Made by a program: the position numbers and the translations under genes
NCBI GenBank assembly: GCA_012511315.1
Contig: JAAZGI010000015.1
Span: 1 to 5,178 of the forward strand
From: Clostridium sp.
Lineage (GTDB): Bacteria > Bacillota > Clostridia > Clostridiales > Clostridiaceae
Length of the DNA stretch: 5,178 nucleotides
Reading direction: 5' to 3'
Shown here: piece after piece, positions 5,095-5,178 of the stretch
How positions within the stretch are numbered: the first letter of the stretch is position 1
Layout of the letters: each line of letters begins with the position of its first letter
The notes under the pieces: generated by a model
Told to the model about the DNA's origin: nothing
Database searches by the model: none
The model's input: only the letters and a program-made list of their open reading frames with translations

Positions 5095-5178
5095 ATGGAA
5101 AAAATTGGAATAATCACAGACAGCGCTGCTGATTTAAGACCGGAGCAAATAAATTCAGATATTGTTAAAGTTTTGCCC
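5095..5178 (+). CDS. Second DegV-family protein, N-terminal fragment cut by window end
   Basis: Only 28 codons are present and the frame is open to the window edge. The translation starts MEKIGIITDSAADL, the characteristic first strand and ITDSxADL loop of DegV/FakB proteins, followed by PEQINSDIVKVLP, which fits the segment leading to the second strand. A full gene would run about 280 codons. It differs clearly from the first DegV protein in this window (MFKIITDSGADF), so it is a paralogue and not a recent duplicate. It is divergent from pepA and has its own likely promoter. The family assignment rests on this short stretch alone. Confidence 0.8.
   Translation, partial: MEKIGIITDSAADLRPEQINSDIVKVLP

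Overview
The window looks like chromosomal DNA from a low-to-moderate GC Gram-positive bacterium (Bacillota), probably an anaerobe related to the Clostridia or Negativicutes. Support comes from strong GGAGG-type ribosome sites, sigma-A-like promoters, U-tailed hairpin terminators, two DegV/FakB-family genes (a family concentrated in Firmicutes) and the wording of the PepA active-site motif. The lineage is an inference; no rRNA or other marker gene is present.

There are five protein genes in strictly alternating orientation, so none shares an operon with another. (1) 171-1199 (+): an unrecognised 342-residue protein with a zinc-peptidase signature, HEMFH followed by EGTAS, behind its own promoter and a leader with possible alternative hairpins. 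(2) 1548-2387 (-): a complete DegV-family (FakB-like) fatty-acid-binding protein. (3) 2578-3138 (+): a TetR-family repressor divergent from gene 2. (4) 3350-4801 (-): the M17 cytosol aminopeptidase PepA with all expected metal and catalytic residues. (5) 5095 to the window edge (+): the first 28 codons of a second DegV-family gene, divergent from pepA.

Both convergent junctions carry a bidirectional hairpin terminator (1419-1461 and 3251-3293). The divergent degV/tetR junction (2388-2577) holds a perfect 14-bp palindrome overlapping the predicted -35 box of tetR, with a degV promoter candidate on the other strand. This is a compact, readable control region: the TetR protein probably represses itself and may also control the DegV gene, possibly in response to a fatty acid or acyl ligand. 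The 348-bp gap between genes 1 and 2 contains short CT-rich tandem repeats (six copies of 12-13 bp and two related 14-bp copies) on either side of the terminator.

I see no mobile element, CRISPR array, tRNA or rRNA. The least explained elements are the orphan metallopeptidase-like gene, the repeats behind it, and the regulatory unit between degV and tetR. I do not see clear evidence of a wholly new multi-gene system here.
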